Positions 39,547 to 41,454 of a DNA stretch of 41,454 bases are shown here, one piece after another. Origin of the DNA: Rickettsiales bacterium (GTDB lineage: Bacteria; Pseudomonadota; Alphaproteobacteria; Rickettsiales; UBA1997); NCBI GenBank assembly GCA_017999675.1, contig JAGNLL010000008.1, positions 1 to 41,454 on the forward strand, given 5' to 3'. A program made the position numbers and the translations under genes. The notes below the pieces were generated by a model, which was given only the letters and a program-made list of their open reading frames with translations, made no database searches and had not been told where the DNA came from. Numbering within the stretch: position 1 is the stretch's first letter; every line of letters starts with the position of its first letter.

Positions 39547-41454
39547 ATGAAAAATCTAAAAGAAAAAGCCTTGGCTAAACTTAAAAGAATAGAAAATGGC
39601 GAATTTTACGCAGACGATGAATTAGATTTTTTAATAGAAAAAAACATACCAAAAGAAGCTTTGGTTCTGCCAGCAGCACTTTCAGTTGTAGAACTTCCTC
39701 AAAACGAAACTCTCGAGGAAGATTCTATTATTTTAGAAGAAGAGGGTGCCGAAAAAATTAGTCATTTTCGAGAAGCTCTTAGACGCTTTGCAAGCGAAGA
39801 AGCTGGGCCAGAGCAGCACAAACAGTTATTAGCGCCAATTTCTGTCAACAACTCCCTTCACTTTGCCGGACTTCACGTCAAAAGAAATGACGATAACAAA
39901 ACTTACACAGCCACTTATGTTGATCCCATAGGGACATCGGCAAAACCAACTTATAGATTAGCAACAACAACAATTTCAAAAAAACCACGATCATCAGACC
40001 CATTTGCAGATATAGCCGAAGAATCGTCTAGCCTCTTTACATTTAAAGGACTTTTCAATGCGACCAACAAATTTTTAGGCTTAAGTCGCACAGATGCAGA
40101 GGAAGAAGCTTTAATATCACTACAAATACCATTACCTCACAGCTCAATTCCATTTCATATAATTAACGCATTAGAACTAGAGCTAGGAATTGCCCCACAA
40201 GAAATCATCTTAACTTCTAACAAAATACAGCACCCAAGCAATGGTCATTGCGGAGCATTTACAGCTGAAATTTTAACGTCTTTAGCAACTGGCGCAATTT
40301 CAGTTTCAGAAACTGATTTAGTTATCGATGGAAAAAGAATTTCAGATTTAGACGCGGATCAGTCCAAAAATCTCGGCAGCTCATTAAGAGAAAACCATGC
40401 CGAATTCATAAAAGAATATTATGCCATTTCTGAGACGCCATCTTCTGCTAAGGCACCAACAGATACTAAGCAAAAACATACAAAAAATAAAAAAAGCAAA
40501 GACCCTTCTGATCAAAAACAACCCGCAGCAGCTTCAACATTTTTTACTGCCAGAAGAGCAGCCATCGGAATTGGTTTAATTGAATTGGTCTCAAAATTAA
40601 CCTTGGTCACAGCTCAAGGTGGTATTCGCACAAAAACCCCGACCTCTTCACCCACCTCACTCTCAGTTGCTCCATCTCTTTCTCCGTCCGCATTAGTAAT
40701 TCCAACATTTATTCCTACTAAAGATAACAGACCTAGCGACAGACCTTCTGGTAAACCGATTGGAAGACCTACTGGCAGACCTTCTTCTAAACCCGTTGGT
40801 CAACCAAGTGGTTTACCAAGTGGGCAGCCTTCTGGAGTACCAACCGAAAAACCCTCTCAACAACTTAGAGGTAGCTCAAATCCAAGTGGACAACCTACCA
40901 CATCTGGAACAGAGGCTGGAACAACGACTGGAAATCCTACAACTGTGCCTACTGCAGCTGAAACATCTAATTCTCCCGCTCCTAGCGCCGCGGGAACTCC
41001 CGGAGCAACAGTAGATGGAACTTCTAACAGCACAGAAGTAGGAAATCCACCTTCTGGGCAACCATCATCTCCTCCTTCGATGAGGGGAGATAATATGCCA
41101 AGCTCAGTGCCAACTGACAGGCCATCCACTTTAATTCCGTCGAGAATACCTTCTCAACAACCAACAAGTTTTAGACCTAGCTTTAATCCCACTACTCAAC
41201 AACCATCTTTATCTACCTTTACACCAACAGCCCTAGAAACAATAGAGGAAACGCGTAAGCCGACAAGTGCACTAGATCAAACTGTAAACCCAACTGCCCA
41301 ACAAACAGCTGGAACAACAACTAGAACTCCTACAACTGTGCCTACTGCAGCTGAAACATCTAATTCTCCCGCTCCTAGCGCCGCGGGAACTCCCGGAGCA
41401 ACAGTAGATGGAACTTCTAACAGCACAGAAGTAGGAAATCCACCTTCTGGGCAA
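39547..41454 (+). CDS. Clan CE cysteine peptidase-like protein with PS-repeat region (3' end missing)
   Basis: Open from ATG 39547 to the window edge: 636 codons, no stop. Residues ~95-250 resemble the Ulp1/YopJ (clan CE) peptidase core: LHFAGLHV (H105, with H110 nearby), TYVDPIG (D126) and QHPSNGHCGAFTAEILTSLA (Q228, C235). The order His, Asp, Gln, Cys and the CGxFTxE context fit bacterial deubiquitinase/deSUMOylase effectors, but the Asp-Cys gap (109 residues) is longer than in yeast Ulp1. Residues 300-335 are Lys-rich, 338-357 moderately hydrophobic (AAIGIGLIELVSKLTLV), and from ~362 on Pro/Ser/Thr repeats (PSGKPIGRPTGRPSSKPVGQ). No signal peptide. I infer a secreted effector. Peptidase activity is unproven. 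Confidence 0.85.
   Translation, partial: MKNLKEKALAKLKRIENGEFYADDELDFLIEKNIPKEALVLPAALSVVELPQNETLEEDSIILEEEGAEKISHFREALRRFASEEAGPEQHKQLLAPISVNNSLHFAGLHVKRNDDNKTYTATYVDPIGTSAKPTYRLATTTISKKPRSSDPFADIAEESSSLFTFKGLFNATNKFLGLSRTDAEEEALISLQIPLPHSSIPFHIINALELELGIAPQEIILTSNKIQHPSNGHCGAFTAEILTSLATGAISVSETDLVIDGKRISDLDADQSKNLGSSLRENHAEFIKEYYAISETPSSAKAPTDTKQKHTKNKKSKDPSDQKQPAAASTFFTARRAAIGIGLIELVSKLTLVTAQGGIRTKTPTSSPTSLSVAPSLSPSALVIPTFIPTKDNRPSDRPSGKPIGRPTGRPSSKPVGQPSGLPSGQPSGVPTEKPSQQLRGSSNPSGQPTTSGTEAGTTTGNPTTVPTAAETSNSPAPSAAGTPGATVDGTSNSTEVGNPPSGQPSSPPSMRGDNMPSSVPTDRPSTLIPSRIPSQQPTSFRPSFNPTTQQPSLSTFTPTALETIEETRKPTSALDQTVNPTAQQTAGTTTRTPTTVPTAAETSNSPAPSAAGTPGATVDGTSNSTEVGNPPSGQ
40935..41061 (+). repeat. 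127-bp perfect direct repeat, copy 1
   Basis: Identical base for base to 41328-41454, 393 bases downstream (131 codons), inside the PS-repeat part of the peptidase-like gene. It encodes PTTVPTAAETSNSPAPSAAG and what follows up to PPSGQ. Before it the two copies diverge (GGAAA against AGAAC). Confidence 0.95.
41328..41454 (+). repeat. 127-bp perfect direct repeat, copy 2, ending at the window edge
   Basis: The second copy stops exactly at the last base of the window. Since 127 is a common largest k-mer in short-read assemblers, this edge is probably a graph break at an unresolved repeat. The true number of 131-codon units is therefore unknown. Confidence 0.95.

Noticed and set aside
39547-40500. 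Ordinary surface adhesin as an explanation for the second PS-repeat gene
   Set aside because: No signal peptide is seen, and the ordered His, Asp, Gln and Cys motifs in the head are better explained by a clan CE-like fold, though this remains unproven.

Overview
The window looks like part of a Rickettsiales-type alphaproteobacterium, probably host-associated. The signs are a giant Rickettsiales-style VirB6/TrbL secretion protein with a huge ectodomain and a charged tail, an archaeal-like valyl-tRNA synthetase, a YfgM-like/BamB pair, an ELM1-family (DUF1022) protein, a short alphaproteobacterial RNase D, a Lys/Ala-rich histone-like protein, and many palindromic interspersed repeats. It is less reduced than a typical Rickettsia: hisB, aroQ, tkt, folD and both nagZ and amgK are present. 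The DNA is AT-rich and gene-dense. No gap between genes exceeds 300 bases, and I see no tRNA, rRNA or CRISPR array. The assignment rests on reading protein families by eye, with no database search.

Layout. 1-4690 (+): a small basic protein, then a 1374-residue protein with an M23-like head, a long eukaryote-like PSxxPT repeat region, one membrane segment and a basic tail. 4656-6834: rlmH (-), coaD (+) and an ELM1-family gene (+). 6911-15410 (+): the giant VirB6-like gene, a translationally coupled prepilin-like gene, tatC and a histone-like gene closed by a terminator. 15492-17671 (-): a GST, AmgK and an unknown gene in one tight operon. 17773-20547 (+): polA. 20792-22612 (-): two glycosyltransferases. 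22666-25838 (+): an iron superoxide dismutase with an exportable N-terminus, hisB, nagZ and RNase D. 25810-36366 (-): an EamA transporter, YceI, a CDF transporter, valS, bamB, a yfgM-like gene, folD, an ABC ATPase, aroQ and pssA. 36483-41454 (+): tkt, an outer-membrane barrel with a proline-rich stalk, and a second PS-repeat protein whose head looks like a clan CE (Ulp1/YopJ-type) cysteine peptidase and which runs off the window end.

How the genes fit together. The window mixes ordinary housekeeping (translation, replication, cofactors, phospholipid and envelope biogenesis, murein recycling by NagZ plus AmgK) with a host-interaction layer: the VirB6-like channel protein, a pseudopilin, an outer-membrane barrel and two very large PS-repeat proteins without N-terminal signal peptides. 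The repeats resemble proteins of stramenopile algae and other protists. The clan CE-like head suggests that at least one of the pair acts on host ubiquitin-like conjugates. This pair is the most likely undescribed system here. The right edge of the window lies exactly at the end of the second copy of a 127-bp perfect direct repeat inside the second PS-repeat gene, which looks like an assembly break rather than a biological boundary.
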